Part shown: positions 8,228 to 17,281 of the stretch, piece by piece | Position numbering within the stretch: the first letter of the stretch is position 1 | Layout of the letters: the number at the start of each line of letters is the position of its first letter | DNA from: Saccharospirillum alexandrii | GTDB lineage: Bacteria; Pseudomonadota; Gammaproteobacteria; Pseudomonadales; Natronospirillaceae | NCBI RefSeq assembly: GCF_004000275.1 | Contig: NZ_RCIP01000001.1 | Coordinates: 364,749 to 428,748 of the forward strand | Direction: 5' to 3' | Length of the DNA stretch: 64,000 bases | The notes under the pieces: generated by a model | What the model was told of the DNA's origin: nothing | The model's database searches: none | What the model saw: the letters and a program-made list of their open reading frames with translations, nothing else | Position numbers and translations under genes: made by a program

Positions 8228-10252
8228 ATGCCCATGAAACCCTTTAAAGTTCATTCCAGGTACCAGCCAGCGGGAGATCAGCCCAAGGCGATCGACCAAC
8301 TGGTAACCGGCTTGAACGCCGGCCTGACCGCCCAGACCCTGCTCGGGGTGACGGGCTCCGGCAAAACCTACACTATGGCCAAGGTCATTGAATCGGTACA
8401 ACGCCCGACCATTGTACTGGCACACAATAAAACGCTGGCAGCCCAGTTATATTCCGAATTTCGGGAGTTTTTCCCGGAAAACGCCGTCGAGTATTTTGTC
8501 TCCTATTACGACTACTATCAGCCTGAAGCCTATGTGCCGTCTTCCGATACCTTTATCGATAAAGACGCGTCGGTGAACGAACACATTGAACAAATGCGGC
8601 TGTCAGCCACCAAGGCGTTGCTGGAGCGCCGCGATGTTCTCATTGTCGCGACGGTGTCGGCTATTTACGGTCTGGGTTCGCCCGAATCCTACCTGAAAAT
8701 GATTCTGCATCTGAAGCGTGGCGATGCCGTTGATCAGCGACAGGTGCTGCGCCGTTTGGCGGAATTGCAGTACAGCCGAAATGACATCGAGTTTGGTCGG
8801 GGCACCTACAGAGTCCGGGGCGATATCATTGATGTGTTTCCAGCCGAATCGGAACTGGAAGCCTTGCGCATCGAACTGTTCGATGACGAAGTGGAAAACC
8901 TCAGCCTGTTTGATCCGCTCACCGGTGAAGTACTGCAAAAGCTCACCCGCTATACGGTGTATCCGAAAACCCACTATGTAACGCCTCGCGAAACCATACT
9001 GGCAGCCGTCGATAAGATTGACGTTGAACTCAAGGAACGGCTGACGGTACTGGAGGATAACCGCCGCCTGGTCGAAGCCCAGCGGCTGGAGCAGCGCACC
9101 AAGTACGATCTTGAAATGATGCGCGAGCTGGGTTACTGCAACGGCATTGAAAACTACTCGCGATACCTCTCTGGCCGCAACCCGGGTGATCCACCACCGA
9201 CGTTGTACGAGTACCTGCCCAAAGACGCGCTGATGTTTATCGATGAATCCCACGCGACCCTGCCGCAACTGGGTGCCATGTATAAAGGGGACCGATCACG
9301 CAAGGAAACTCTGGTTGAGTACGGGTTTCGTTTGCCTTCGGCACTCGATAACCGGCCGATGCGGTTTGAGGAATGGGAGCGCTTGGCGCCCCAGGGCATT
9401 TATGTGTCGGCCACACCGGGTAAATACGAGGAAGAACACACCCAGCAGGTAGTTGAGCAACTGGTTCGACCAACGGGTCTGGTTGACCCGGTTATTGAGA
9501 TCCGCCCGGCAACCACCCAGGTGGATGATCTGCTGCACGAGATTAATTTGCGAGTAAACGTGGGCGAGCGAGTTCTGGTAACCACGCTGACCAAGCGCAT
9601 GGCGGAAGATTTAACCGATTACCTGAATGAAAACGGCGTCAAGGTGCGTTACCTGCACTCGGACATCGACACCGTGGAACGGGTAGAAATCATTCGTGAC
9701 TTGCGACTGGGCGAATTTGATGTGTTGGTTGGTATTAACCTGCTGCGTGAAGGTCTCGATATGCCCGAAGTGTCGTTGGTGGCCATTCTGGATGCCGATA
9801 AGGAAGGCTTTTTGCGCAGCGAGCGGTCGCTGATTCAAACCATTGGCCGGGCGGCCCGTAACCTGAACGGCAAAGCGATTCTGTACGCCGACAGAATGAC
9901 CGGGTCAATGGAGCGCGCCATTGGCGAAACCGATCGGCGTCGCGAGAAACAGATAGCCCATAACCTGGCCGAAGGTATTACGCCTCAGGCGCTGGTCAAA
10001 GACGTGCAAGACATCCTCGAAGGCGCAGTGGCGCCGGGCCGCAAGGGCAAGATTGCACGCAACCGCAAGAAGGTTGAACGCATCGATGCCGAAGCTCGCG
10101 ATTACGCAACCATGACAGCGGCGGAACTGTCTAAAGTGATCGTCCGGCTGGAAGACGACATGCACCGGGCGGCCAAAGACATGGCCTTTGAAAAAGCGGC
10201 CGCCTTGCGCGACGAGATGATGGAAGCCAAAGAACATTTAAAATCAGTCTGA
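8228..10252 (+). CDS. uvrB: UvrABC excision nuclease subunit B
   Basis: UvrB is the damage-verifying helicase-like subunit of nucleotide excision repair. The 674-residue sequence has Q-motif [12 protein letters not shown], Walker A GVTGSGKT, the beta-hairpin region [20 protein letters not shown], the DESH Walker B ([12 protein letters not shown]), helicase motif V/VI ([25 protein letters not shown]) and the C-terminal UVR motif ([28 protein letters not shown]) that contacts UvrC. ATGs at 8228 and 8234 are both possible, and an in-frame GTG precedes at 8225. Shine-Dalgarno is weak. No full LexA box is visible in the 70 bp upstream. Confidence 0.97.
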   Translation: MPMKPFKVHSRYQPAGDQPKAIDQLVTGLNAGLTAQTLLGVTGSGKTYTMAKVIESVQRPTIVLAHNKTLAAQLYSEFREFFPENAVEYFVSYYDYYQPEAYVPSSDTFIDKDASVNEHIEQMRLSATKALLERRDVLIVATVSAIYGLGSPESYLKMILHLKRGDAVDQRQVLRRLAELQYSRNDIEFGRGTYRVRGDIIDVFPAESELEALRIELFDDEVENLSLFDPLTGEVLQKLTRYTVYPKTHYVTPRETILAAVDKIDVELKERLTVLEDNRRLVEAQRLEQRTKYDLEMMRELGYCNGIENYSRYLSGRNPGDPPPTLYEYLPKDALMFIDESHATLPQLGAMYKGDRSRKETLVEYGFRLPSALDNRPMRFEEWERLAPQGIYVSATPGKYEEEHTQQVVEQLVRPTGLVDPVIEIRPATTQVDDLLHEINLRVNVGERVLVTTLTKRMAEDLTDYLNENGVKVRYLHSDIDTVERVEIIRDLRLGEFDVLVGINLLREGLDMPEVSLVAILDADKEGFLRSERSLIQTIGRAARNLNGKAILYADRMTGSMERAIGETDRRREKQIAHNLAEGITPQALVKDVQDILEGAVAPGRKGKIARNRKKVERIDAEARDYATMTAAELSKVIVRLEDDMHRAAKDMAFEKAAALRDEMMEAKEHLKSV

Positions 10253-10263
10253 CAGAGAATCCA

Positions 10264-11055
10264 ATGCTGCCGGGATATTTAAGCGTGGGGCAGGGCCCCA
10301 CGGTAGTGATGCTTCACAGTTCGCTGAGTTCATCAGGTCAGTGGCGTGATCTTATTCGTCGACTGCGGGGTAGTGCGCAGTGTCTGGCGATGGATTTATA
10401 CGGTTACGGCGAAACGCCGATGCCAGCGCTTGAAAATACGCAGCCATTCACGCTGTGGCATGAAGTGGCGTTGCTGGAAGCTTTGCTGGAGCAGGAGAAG
10501 ATTCAGGGAACAGTAAGGCTGGTAGGGCACTCTTACGGTGCTGCTGTCGCACTGGCCTTTGCGCAAAAACATCCTGATCGCGTAGAGCGGCTCGTGCTGT
10601 TTGAACCGGTGTGTTTTTCCATTCTGGAGAGTGGACATGCAGGCTTGAAGGATCTTGAATCGGTGTTGCATGTGTTCGACGATGCATCGACCGCATCAGA
10701 CTCAACGGAGCAGGCCCGGCGATTTATCGAATACTGGAATGGCCCGGGTGCCTTTGATGCCATGCCCGAACGGCTGCAACTGCTGTTCACTCATCAGGTT
10801 AAGAAAGTCGATCTTGATTTTCAGGCGCTGATGCACCCAACCTTCACCGCAGAAGCCCTTGCACCGCTCGCGGATCGGCTGACGCTGCTGCACGGTGAGC
10901 ATACCCGGGCCAGCGCTCGCGCCCTGATAGAGCAGCTTAAACACTGGTTGCCGGAGGCCAGGGTCTTAAGCACACCGGGCGGTCATATGGCGCCGCTGAC
11001 TGATGAAGCGGTTGTGAATACCCAAATCGAGCAGTGGTTGCATCTGAACGACTAA
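10264..11055 (+). CDS. Alpha/beta hydrolase
   Basis: A 263-residue alpha/beta-hydrolase fold protein, without signal peptide. The oxyanion strand is VVMLHSSLSSSGQW (about 14-27), the nucleophile elbow is GHSYG with Ser90, and the catalytic His is in GGHMAP (about His241); the acid is probably in the LLHGEHT region or just before it. Such enzymes act as esterases, lipases or C-C hydrolases; the substrate cannot be told. It lies 11 bp after uvrB and 13 bp before the tautomerase gene, so it may be co-transcribed with both. Confidence 0.8.
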   Translation: MLPGYLSVGQGPTVVMLHSSLSSSGQWRDLIRRLRGSAQCLAMDLYGYGETPMPALENTQPFTLWHEVALLEALLEQEKIQGTVRLVGHSYGAAVALAFAQKHPDRVERLVLFEPVCFSILESGHAGLKDLESVLHVFDDASTASDSTEQARRFIEYWNGPGAFDAMPERLQLLFTHQVKKVDLDFQALMHPTFTAEALAPLADRLTLLHGEHTRASARALIEQLKHWLPEARVLSTPGGHMAPLTDEAVVNTQIEQWLHLND

Positions 11056-11068
11056 CCGAGGAAACACC

Positions 11069-11272
11069 ATGCCCTATGTAAACATCAAGATCACCCGAGA
11101 GGGTGCTACAGCCGAGCAGAAGCAGCAATTGATACAGGGCACCACTGAATTGCTGAGAGATGTGCTGGGTAAGAACCCGGCGACGACCGTGGTCGTTATC
11201 GACGAGGTCGAGACCGACAATTGGGGAATTGGCGGCGAGTCCGTCACGGTTCGGCGAAAGCGGGGTGAGTAG
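11069..11272 (+). CDS. 4-oxalocrotonate tautomerase-family protein
   Basis: This 67-residue protein keeps the catalytic amino-terminal proline (MPYVNIKITREG; Pro1 after Met removal) and the conserved Arg-containing helix of 4-oxalocrotonate tautomerases. The pattern TAEQKQQLIQGTTELLRDVLGKNP followed by VVVIDEVETDNWGIGG is typical of the 4-OT/DmpI group. It should be a small oligomeric enzyme for keto-enol tautomerisation, but there are no catechol meta-cleavage genes nearby and its substrate is unknown. GAGG lies a few bases before the ATG. A GCCGGG/CCCGGC stem (11301-11315) follows. Confidence 0.88.
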   Translation: MPYVNIKITREGATAEQKQQLIQGTTELLRDVLGKNPATTVVVIDEVETDNWGIGGESVTVRRKRGE

Positions 11273-11324
11273 GCCCTTCGGGTCGAACTTACCGTTCGCA
11301 GCCGGGTTTCCCGGCTGACATAAC

Positions 11325-11352
11325 AAAAAAAGCCACCCCAGGGTGGCTTCTT
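11325..11352 (-). terminator. Intrinsic terminator of tRNA-Val
   Basis: GCCACC and GGTGGC (11332-11347) form a tight GC stem. On the minus strand it is followed by seven T residues (complement of 11325-11331), placed 14 nt after the tRNA CCA end. In the plus direction the tail is TTCTTT, so it may also stop transcription from the uvrB-tautomerase side. Confidence 0.85.
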
Positions 11353-11365
11353 TCGTTATCTAATC

Positions 11366-11442
<77 letters not shown>

Positions 11443-11551
11443 GAAGAACGAGGCGTATGATACCTGTACCGGGTTTCAGTGCAAGCCTTTTTTGGCAAAA
11501 AGATAACGGATTCAACCAGTTACCGGGTTTGGCGGGGCTTGAGCTGGCTGT

Positions 11552-11950
11552 TCAATAGGCCTCTTTGATCAGGCGAACACCGGGTTCTATGGCCCGGCGC
11601 CAGCTGGCTTCCAGCTCATCCGAAAATTCTGGGTCGTGTTTTCTCAACGTACGCATCAGGGCGTCGAGCCACAGGCCGTACCATTCCGGTTTGATGTTGT
11701 AGCCGGTCCGGTCATGACTTTTGCCCAGGGCTCTGAGCTTGGTGTCTGGCATGCCACGGGCATGCAGTACCAGTTGCATGATGCCGTTTCGCAGCAGGTG
11801 ACGCTGTTGTTTCATGTCAGTGTCGACAAACTGCGCGCGAATGGCGTCTGAGCTGCTCATGAAATGGTCGTAGAAATCGACGAAAAAACGGTCTTTGTTG
11901 CAAACGCGTCCATAGCTTTGGAATACACTGTCGCTGTCTTTCGACGTCAT
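11552..11950 (-). CDS. Single-domain globin
   Basis: A 132-residue globin-fold protein: helix A/B with SYGRV...FFVDFYDHF, CD-corner Phe (about Phe41), the E-helix TDMKQQRHLLRNGIMQLVLHA and the F-helix LGKSHDR with proximal His79. The end HDPEFSDELEASWRRAIEPGVRLI is the H helix. Bacterial single-domain globins bind O2 or NO, and relatives without a reductase domain occur in marine gammaproteobacteria. No flavin or ferredoxin domain is attached. AGAGG lies before the ATG at 11950. Whether it senses or scavenges gas cannot be read from the sequence. Confidence 0.8.
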   Translation of the reverse strand: MTSKDSDSVFQSYGRVCNKDRFFVDFYDHFMSSSDAIRAQFVDTDMKQQRHLLRNGIMQLVLHARGMPDTKLRALGKSHDRTGYNIKPEWYGLWLDALMRTLRKHDPEFSDELEASWRRAIEPGVRLIKEAY

Positions 11951-12082
11951 TGTGGTGCCTCTTGAAAGTGCAATGGGAGTGGCCTTTGCGTTGTGCGGTC
12001 CTTGCAGCGGGCCGAACGGGTAGGCTATCAGCAGAAGACTAGAAGTTTACTGATCGAAATCAAGAGGTTGGCAATGCAGGGG

Positions 12083-12124
12083 GCAAACCCGGATCACACC
12101 ATGCATCGGGTGATCGGGGTTTGC
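12083..12124 (-). terminator. Long hairpin after the MvaT-like gene
   Basis: GCAAACCCGGATCAC (12083-12097) pairs with GTGATCGGGGTTTGC (12110-12124) except for one central mismatch, leaving a 12-nt loop. It lies 20 bp past the stop of the upstream minus-strand gene and 130 bp before the globin gene. No T-run follows, so it may be a 3'-end-stabilising or Rho-assisted structure. Confidence 0.45.
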
Positions 12125-12143
12125 ATGAGTGCAGCGGGATTGG

Positions 12144-12632
12144 TTATTCGCTGACGCGCCAGCCTTGTACCTTTTCCAACCCATTTTCGAGTATCCAGGT
12201 ATTCAGCAATTTGGGCGCACGGGTTTTCTTTTCTACCGTTTCCAGGCTCATTGGGTGACGATAAACACCGGGCTCCAGCGCTTTTGCTGGCTGTGGACGG
12301 CCTTTACCTATTACCTTTTTCGGTTGTTTTTTGGCGTATTCTTCAAAAAAACTGGACAGCCGTTTTAGCAAGGCGGATTGTTTTTGGCGGACCAGAGTTT
12401 TGGTAATCCAGTCACCGATTTTTACACTGCGTCGGGAAAACAAATCTTCTTCGGTAATGCCGTATTCGCGCTCCAGCGTAGCCAGATATTCCATGTAGGC
12501 GTTAAAACCAGCCTCTTTTTTTAACGCGGTTTCTTTTAGGCGAATCAGGTTTTCAAGCTCGGATTCGTATTTCTGAATTTCAGCATCAATGTTTAGCGCG
12601 TCGATGCGAACAGCAGAGTGTGTTTGTGTCAT
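12144..12632 (-). CDS. Possible MvaT/H-NS-like nucleoid protein
   Basis: The 162-residue protein begins MTQTHSAVRIDAL and has a helical, coiled-coil-like N-terminal half (about residues 12-60, ESELENLIRLKETALKKEAG). A basic middle (KKVIGKGRPQPAKA) leads to a C-terminal part YRHPMSLETVEKKTRAPKLLNTWI then EKVQGWRV. This tail resembles the MvaT C-terminal DNA-binding pattern (Tyr-x-x-Pro, a basic link, Leu-x-x-Trp, then ES/QGW). MvaT proteins are usually about 120 residues, so this one is long and the assignment is tentative; an unrelated DNA-binding or hypothetical protein is possible. GGAAG lies 5-6 nt before the chosen ATG. The gene sits behind an unusually long non-coding stretch. Confidence 0.45.
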   Translation of the reverse strand: MTQTHSAVRIDALNIDAEIQKYESELENLIRLKETALKKEAGFNAYMEYLATLEREYGITEEDLFSRRSVKIGDWITKTLVRQKQSALLKRLSSFFEEYAKKQPKKVIGKGRPQPAKALEPGVYRHPMSLETVEKKTRAPKLLNTWILENGLEKVQGWRVSE

Positions 12633-13147
12633 AGGCTTCCAATGTTCACGGTTATTATCAGTAGTGACAGTGTAATGGGAGTGCCGGACCATCTGCTGGC
12701 AAACCCGTTGAGTCTTTGTGTTTGTGACACCCAGTACCACCTGAGCAGGTTCGAACTGGGTTGGTAGCGCCATCAGTAACTGCCAGAGTCGGGCACTGGC
12801 CTGTCTTTCACCTTGGTTATTAGTGCACTGGATAACGCAAAAAACAGAAATGAGAGACTATATCCGTTGCCTTTGCCAGACTGGATCAACGGTGCGTTAT
12901 GACTTGTATGACTGACCATTGAATCAGCGGGGGTTTACAGCGGTTGCAGTAACCCGTTAACGCGACTCTCTCAACGACGTTTACAAATAACCCTTGTATA
13001 TCCGCGTTGGGAATAGCGGTTAAACCACATGCAATTCGCCGCGAAATAATATCGTACAAATACAATCTTTGTTCGGCGAAAAGGCGGCAAGTAACGCCGA
13101 TGGAATATTAGTCGATATCGCAAGTGCTTTCAATTGCCGCAATAGGC
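12633..13147. other. 515-bp non-coding stretch upstream of the MvaT-like gene
   Basis: No convincing gene is found on either strand; the frame upstream of the MvaT-like start has no family similarity. It is more A+T-rich than its surroundings between about 12,960 and 13,130. An inverted repeat TTCGCCG (13035-13041) and CGGCGAA (13074-13080) flanks an A+T-rich core. It may hold a long promoter or leader for the MvaT-like gene, or a small RNA; none is recognised. Confidence 0.4.
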
Positions 13148-13567
13148 TTACAGTGACCGAATAATGTGGCTCACTTTGCCAATCAGGCTAAGGGTTTCAT
13201 GTTCCGGCACTATAAGAATGTCAAAATCCGGGTGTCTCGGCAGCAACCTTGGGCTCGGAGTCAATTGCAGTTCCCGCACCATCAGTTCGCCATTGTAGCC
13301 AGCCAGTATGATGTCGCCCTGGCTGGCTCTGGCACTGCGGTCAACGATCAGGGTGTCGCCCGCGATGATGCCAGCCTCGGCCATGGCCATGCTGTGTACT
13401 GACACCAGGATGCTGGATTCCGGATTGCGGATGCACAGGCTGGCCAGGTCAATACCCGGTATATCGTGATCGAGCCCTTCATCATCATCGACGGACTGGC
13501 CTTCGACGAAAAGTGGCAGATTCAGTTGCGGGCCTGTTTCACAGCGGCCGAGCAGTTGTACTGACAT
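13148..13567 (-). CDS. UmuD-like protein (S24 peptidase fold) with altered catalytic residues
   Basis: The protein is 139 residues, the same length as E. coli UmuD, and its second half follows UmuD without gaps: AEAGIIAGDTLIVDRS, ASQGDIILAGYNGELMV, LTPSPRLLP and a terminal GKVSHIIRSL. UmuD uses Ser60 and Lys97 to cleave itself. In the ungapped alignment these become Ala61 (AMAEAGI) and Arg98 (GELMVREL); a Ser-Met pair exists two residues earlier (59-60), so a shifted nucleophile cannot be excluded, but the lysine is clearly Arg. The N-terminal Cys-Gly cleavage site is not evident. A strong GGAGGA precedes the ATG and a perfect LexA box lies just upstream. No umuC is adjacent. Confidence 0.8.
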   Translation of the reverse strand: MSVQLLGRCETGPQLNLPLFVEGQSVDDDEGLDHDIPGIDLASLCIRNPESSILVSVHSMAMAEAGIIAGDTLIVDRSARASQGDIILAGYNGELMVRELQLTPSPRLLPRHPDFDILIVPEHETLSLIGKVSHIIRSL

Positions 13568-13583
13568 AACGACTCCTCCAAAA

Positions 13584-13603
13584 TACTGTTTATGCATACA
13601 GTA
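13584..13603 (-). promoter_or_regulatory. LexA (SOS) box
   Basis: TACTGTTTATGCATACAGTA is a 20-bp LexA operator with both CTGT/ACAG half-sites and the outer TA matches to the gammaproteobacterial consensus TACTG(TA)5CAGTA. It is 17 bp upstream of the UmuD-like start codon, overlapping the expected promoter. It predicts damage-inducible expression of that gene. Confidence 0.92.
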
Positions 13604-13643
13604 TGGTGGAAGCGTTCGGGTTTGCCAACTGTCGGTATGAAGT

Positions 13644-14537
13644 TTACGACGCTTGAACTGACTCAGCGCCTCGTAGCATCGCCAGAACCAACTCTTCGGC
13701 ATCGAATTTGGTCAGTGCTTCATTGGCGCCGACCTGATTGGCATAGCTGACGCTCATTTCGCTGTTTAATGAGGTGTGCAGAATGATATAGGCACCCGAT
13801 AGGTCGGGATTGTCGCGAATATTGAAGGCCAGTTCGTAGCCGTCGAGGCCGGGCATCTCGATGTCACTGACCAGCAGGTCAATGGGGTGGCCCTTGCTGG
13901 CCTCGGCCTTTAGGATTTCCAGTGCTTCCATGCCGTTGTTGGTCACCTGATAGGTAATGTTCAGGTTATCGAGTGCATCAGACAATTGCCGTCGGGCGAC
14001 GTGAGAGTCATCTACCAGCAGGATGTTCAGTGGTTTGAGTTTTTCGCGCTGAACGTCGGTCAGTACGGTGAACTTCTTGTCGGCGGGCGCCGGGTAGACA
14101 ATCGACAGCAGCAGTTCGACATCCAGTAACTGAATGGTCTGTTTCTCGTCCATCAGCAAACCGGTCAGGAAGGCATTGCGCCCCAGCATCGAGGGCGGCG
14201 TTTTTATGTCGCGCCAGTTGGTATCGACAATGCGTTCGATTTTTCGAACCAGAAAGCCGACTTCACGGCGCTGGCAATCGGTAATGATGATGGATGCCGA
14301 GGCAATTTCGTCCGGCGACAATGGCTGGTAGCCGACCGCGTAAGCCATATCGATGACTGGAATGGTTTTACCCCGGATGGTCGTCACACCCAGCACTGAA
14401 GGATGGTCCTGAGGCATTTTGGTGAGCTTGGCGGTCGGGATGATTTCCCGCACTTTTAGGGTGCCGATGGCAAAGGTTTGGCGGCCCGTCAGTGTAAACA
14501 GGAGTAACTTTTGGGCATGCTTTGCCTTACTGCTCAT
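13644..14537 (-). CDS. cheV: Chemotaxis coupling protein CheV (CheW-REC)
   Basis: CheV couples receptors to CheA and adapts the array by phosphorylation. The 297-residue protein has a CheW-like domain (about 8-150: TGRQTFAIGTLKVREIIP, VLGVTTIRGKTIPVIDM) and a C-terminal receiver domain (about 168-290: NILLVDDSHVARRQL with Asp176/Asp177, phosphoacceptor Asp225 in LLVSDIEMPGLDGYE, and the conserved Thr/Lys region). The ATG at 14537 has GAGG 5 nt upstream; the frame continues further but without similarity. A GCCGATAA -10 element upstream fits flagellar sigma factor control. Confidence 0.95.
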   Translation of the reverse strand: MSSKAKHAQKLLLFTLTGRQTFAIGTLKVREIIPTAKLTKMPQDHPSVLGVTTIRGKTIPVIDMAYAVGYQPLSPDEIASASIIITDCQRREVGFLVRKIERIVDTNWRDIKTPPSMLGRNAFLTGLLMDEKQTIQLLDVELLLSIVYPAPADKKFTVLTDVQREKLKPLNILLVDDSHVARRQLSDALDNLNITYQVTNNGMEALEILKAEASKGHPIDLLVSDIEMPGLDGYELAFNIRDNPDLSGAYIILHTSLNSEMSVSYANQVGANEALTKFDAEELVLAMLRGAESVQAS

Positions 14538-14595
14538 AAAAACCTCGCGAAACTGTCTTGGCGCCCGACAGTTCGGACGCCCGTGGCATGATACG

Positions 14596-14622
14596 TTATC
14601 GGCCAGTCGCCACGAAACCCAA
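14596..14622 (-). promoter_or_regulatory. Sigma-28 (FliA)-like promoter of cheV
   Basis: On the minus strand TTGGGTTT is followed after 11 nt by GCCGATAA, an exact match to the sigma-28 -10 element. The -35 is a partial match to TAAAGTTT (the GTTT half). It ends 58 bp upstream of the cheV ATG. The same -10 octamer is found before the PAS chemoreceptor gene. Confidence 0.6.
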
Positions 14623-14839
14623 GGGCGGATTTGACCACTGATCAGTCTGGTTGGAATTCGGGTATGGTACAAAACGAAGGCAACTGCGTAATGGTAGTCT
14701 TAGTGGCCGCCAGAAGTCGGGCTGGATTGTGTATTTGTGTGTGATCAGGATACGGGCTTCAGGTGGGTGGACGCAGCGCCCTCCATCTGGGGGGCACTGT
14801 CCGGATACTGTCAACGAACGAATAAGGAAACTGTGAGCG

Positions 14840-15628
14840 ATGCGCATGGCCGCAAAGGTGTTGGTTGTTTTGGGGTGTTTCGGGGTCTCTGGCCTGAGCT
14901 TGGCGGAAAACGCATTCAGTCTGGGGCTTGGGGTGACGGCCAGTGAGCAGTCTTTTGGGCAAGGTTGGCGAGCGCTGCCGGCGCCGAGTTTTTCGGTCGA
15001 GTACGAGGGTTATCGGCTGGCCACGCGGGGCCCGGGTCTTGCGGCTGATCTGGTGCCTTCCCGGGCACTGAGTCTGGGGCCGCTGGCGCGGTATTCAGGC
15101 GGTCGGGAGAGCGATGAATTGCCGGCAAAGTATCAACAGCAGGCTGACATCCCCGCCTCTGCAGAGGTTGGCGTCACCATCGGCTCTGGCATTCCCTGGC
15201 GGGTAATTGGCGTGCCATTGCCCGGTGTACTGACGGCATCGGCAGATGTGGTGACGACCTTGCCGGGCGGCCATGAGACGGCTGTCTTTGCACCCTCGGT
15301 AGGCTGGGTCAGTCCGGTGACGGAGCAATTGACGCTGATCGGCTCACTCGGCAGTCAGTGGGGAACCGAGGCCCATATGACGACGTTTTTTGGGGTGGAG
15401 GCAACGCCTGATACCGGTGTTGCTGCTTATCAGCCCACAGCGGGTTTAAAGAATCTGAGTCTCAGTCTGATCGCCTCCTATCAGCATACGGAACGCTGGT
15501 CGACGATTTGGCTGACGTCCGTTAACCAATACCAGGGCGACGCTGCCGATAGTCCGTTGGTGCGGGACACCGGCGCGTTGAACCGGGTGTTTCTGGTCTG
15601 GGGTGTCAGTTACAACGGCCTTTTTTAA
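14840..15628 (+). CDS. MipA/OmpV family outer membrane protein
   Basis: The 262-residue protein has a signal peptide (AAKVLVVLGCFGVSGLSLA, cleavage after LA-E about residue 22) and a beta-barrel-like remainder of alternating hydrophobic residues. It carries the MipA/OmpV signs: APSFSVEYEG after the first strand, FFGVEATPDTGVAAYQPTAGLKNLSL, TERWSTIWLTSVNQYQGDAADSPLVRDTG and an aromatic C-terminus (VSYNGLF). Family members sit in the outer membrane, with roles from osmoregulation to scaffolding murein synthesis; the specific role here is unknown. The start may also be the ATG two codons downstream. Confidence 0.87.
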   Translation: MRMAAKVLVVLGCFGVSGLSLAENAFSLGLGVTASEQSFGQGWRALPAPSFSVEYEGYRLATRGPGLAADLVPSRALSLGPLARYSGGRESDELPAKYQQQADIPASAEVGVTIGSGIPWRVIGVPLPGVLTASADVVTTLPGGHETAVFAPSVGWVSPVTEQLTLIGSLGSQWGTEAHMTTFFGVEATPDTGVAAYQPTAGLKNLSLSLIASYQHTERWSTIWLTSVNQYQGDAADSPLVRDTGALNRVFLVWGVSYNGLF

Positions 15629-15631
15629 TGG

Positions 15632-17197
15632 CTACTTTCTAAACAGTTCCACCAGTTCATGCAGCTCGGTCGACAGATTGTTCATTGCCTGGGCACCGCT
15701 GACCGAGCTGTGCGCCTGCTCGAGGCTGTGATCAGCCAGGGCGCTGATGCGCGTCAGTTGCTGGTTGATCTCTTCAGACACCTGGCTCTGTTCCTCGATG
15801 GAGGTGGCCATTTGGTGCGTCATTTCGGTAATGCGGCTGACCGCGCTGGCAATCTCGTGCAGCGCCTGGTCCGCTTCCTCCACACGCGCGACACCCTGTT
15901 CGGCAATATGCCGGCCTGCGTCTGCAGCCGATTCAGCTTCGCCGGTTTTTGATTTCAGGTTGTCGATGATGTTCTGGATTTGTTGAGTGGTCTCAGTGGT
16001 ACGAACGGCCAGGGAGCGCACTTCATCGGCCACAACGGCAAATCCCCGGCCGTGTTCGCCGGCGCGTGCAGCTTCAATCGCCGCGTTCAGCGCCAGAAGG
16101 TTGGTCTGGTCGGTCACACTCTGAATGAGCTCGGCCGCCTTGGAGATGGAATCGGTCTGAGCGACCACTTCGCTGACCGTGGCGCCAATCGACTGCACGG
16201 CTTGCGCCAGTTGTTGTATTTCGTCGCGCGTCTGCTGAACGGTGCGGGTGCCTTTTTCCGCCAGGTCGTGAGCGGTATCGGCTTCGTTGGCGGTCACCTG
16301 CACATTACCCGACACTTCATGAATGGTTGCTGACATCTCATTGATGGCCGCAGCAATCTGGGTCGTTTCGCTTTGCAGTTCGTCGATGGCGTGTTCGGAC
16401 TGGCCCGCCAGTTCGTGCGCTTTTTGCGATTGCTGAAAGACCTGACGCGCGGCATCGTCTATGCGGGTCAGGACGGTATTGAGATGCGCACTGGTGACGC
16501 TGGCGGCAAGTTCTACCTGGGCCACCGACAGCGATGCATCGGAATAGGTACTGGCGATCAAAGCATCGTTGAAACGGCCTTCCAGTTTACCGGCAACGGT
16601 AGCCAGTGACTGCTTGTGGACCCGCCAGCCGTAGAGTGACGCTGCAACGACGGCACCGGCACCGGAGATGGCCGCGAGCCATTGGCCGCTGTAAGCTCCC
16701 ACTGCAATCATAGCAGTAATCAATACCGCGGCAGGGCCCAGTGCAAAGGCGGCATCCCGGAATCGGCGAAGCGGGGCGATGCCTGCTTTGCCAGCGTTGA
16801 TGCGCTGATAGGTGCGAAACGCCCGGTCTATGTCTTCGCGCTGGGGTTTTACCCGGACTGATTCATAACCGACCACCTCGCCACCTTTGGTGATGGGCGT
16901 CACATAGGCGTTGACCCAGTAATACCCACCGTCTTTGCGCCGGTTCTTGACCAGACCCATCCAGGGGCTACCCGCCTTGAGGTAGGCCCACATGTTCTCA
17001 AAGGCGGCCGGTGGCATATCGGGGTGTCGGATCAGGTTATGCGGCTGCCCAATCAGCTCGTCCCGGGAATAACCACTGGCATCAACAAACGCCTGATTGC
17101 AATGCTGAATGCGGCCTTTCCGGTCTGTCGAGGATATCAGTTGCTGGTCGTCCGCCAGGACATATTCGCGATCAGTGACGGGTTGATTGTTGCGCAT
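15632..17197 (-). CDS. PAS-domain methyl-accepting chemotaxis protein (Aer-like)
   Basis: The 521-residue receptor starts with a PAS domain (about 15-125: [55 protein letters not shown]), which in Aer binds FAD and senses redox or energy state. Two close hydrophobic segments (about 150-190) form the membrane anchor without a periplasmic domain. The signalling tip is [32 protein letters not shown]. It is therefore likely an aerotaxis or energy-taxis receptor. A sigma-28 promoter precedes it. Being next to lutABC, it may guide cells by respiratory state during lactate use, but this is inference. Confidence 0.92.
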   Translation of the reverse strand: MRNNQPVTDREYVLADDQQLISSTDRKGRIQHCNQAFVDASGYSRDELIGQPHNLIRHPDMPPAAFENMWAYLKAGSPWMGLVKNRRKDGGYYWVNAYVTPITKGGEVVGYESVRVKPQREDIDRAFRTYQRINAGKAGIAPLRRFRDAAFALGPAAVLITAMIAVGAYSGQWLAAISGAGAVVAASLYGWRVHKQSLATVAGKLEGRFNDALIASTYSDASLSVAQVELAASVTSAHLNTVLTRIDDAARQVFQQSQKAHELAGQSEHAIDELQSETTQIAAAINEMSATIHEVSGNVQVTANEADTAHDLAEKGTRTVQQTRDEIQQLAQAVQSIGATVSEVVAQTDSISKAAELIQSVTDQTNLLALNAAIEAARAGEHGRGFAVVADEVRSLAVRTTETTQQIQNIIDNLKSKTGEAESAADAGRHIAEQGVARVEEADQALHEIASAVSRITEMTHQMATSIEEQSQVSEEINQQLTRISALADHSLEQAHSSVSGAQAMNNLSTELHELVELFRK

Positions 17198-17243
17198 AAA
17201 AATCGGATTCCTGAATTAGCTGGCCAAAAGCAGTATAGGGGCG

Positions 17244-17270
17244 TTATCGGCCAGCGTTCCTTCAAGATTA
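17244..17270 (-). promoter_or_regulatory. Sigma-28 (FliA) promoter of the PAS chemoreceptor
   Basis: On the minus strand TAATCTTG, 11 nt, then GCCGATAA, matches the sigma-28 consensus TAAAGTTT-N11-GCCGATAA fully at -10 and in the TAA and TT of -35. The -10 lies 46 bp upstream of the ATG at 17197. Confidence 0.8.
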
Positions 17271-17281
17271 GCCGTTTGTCA

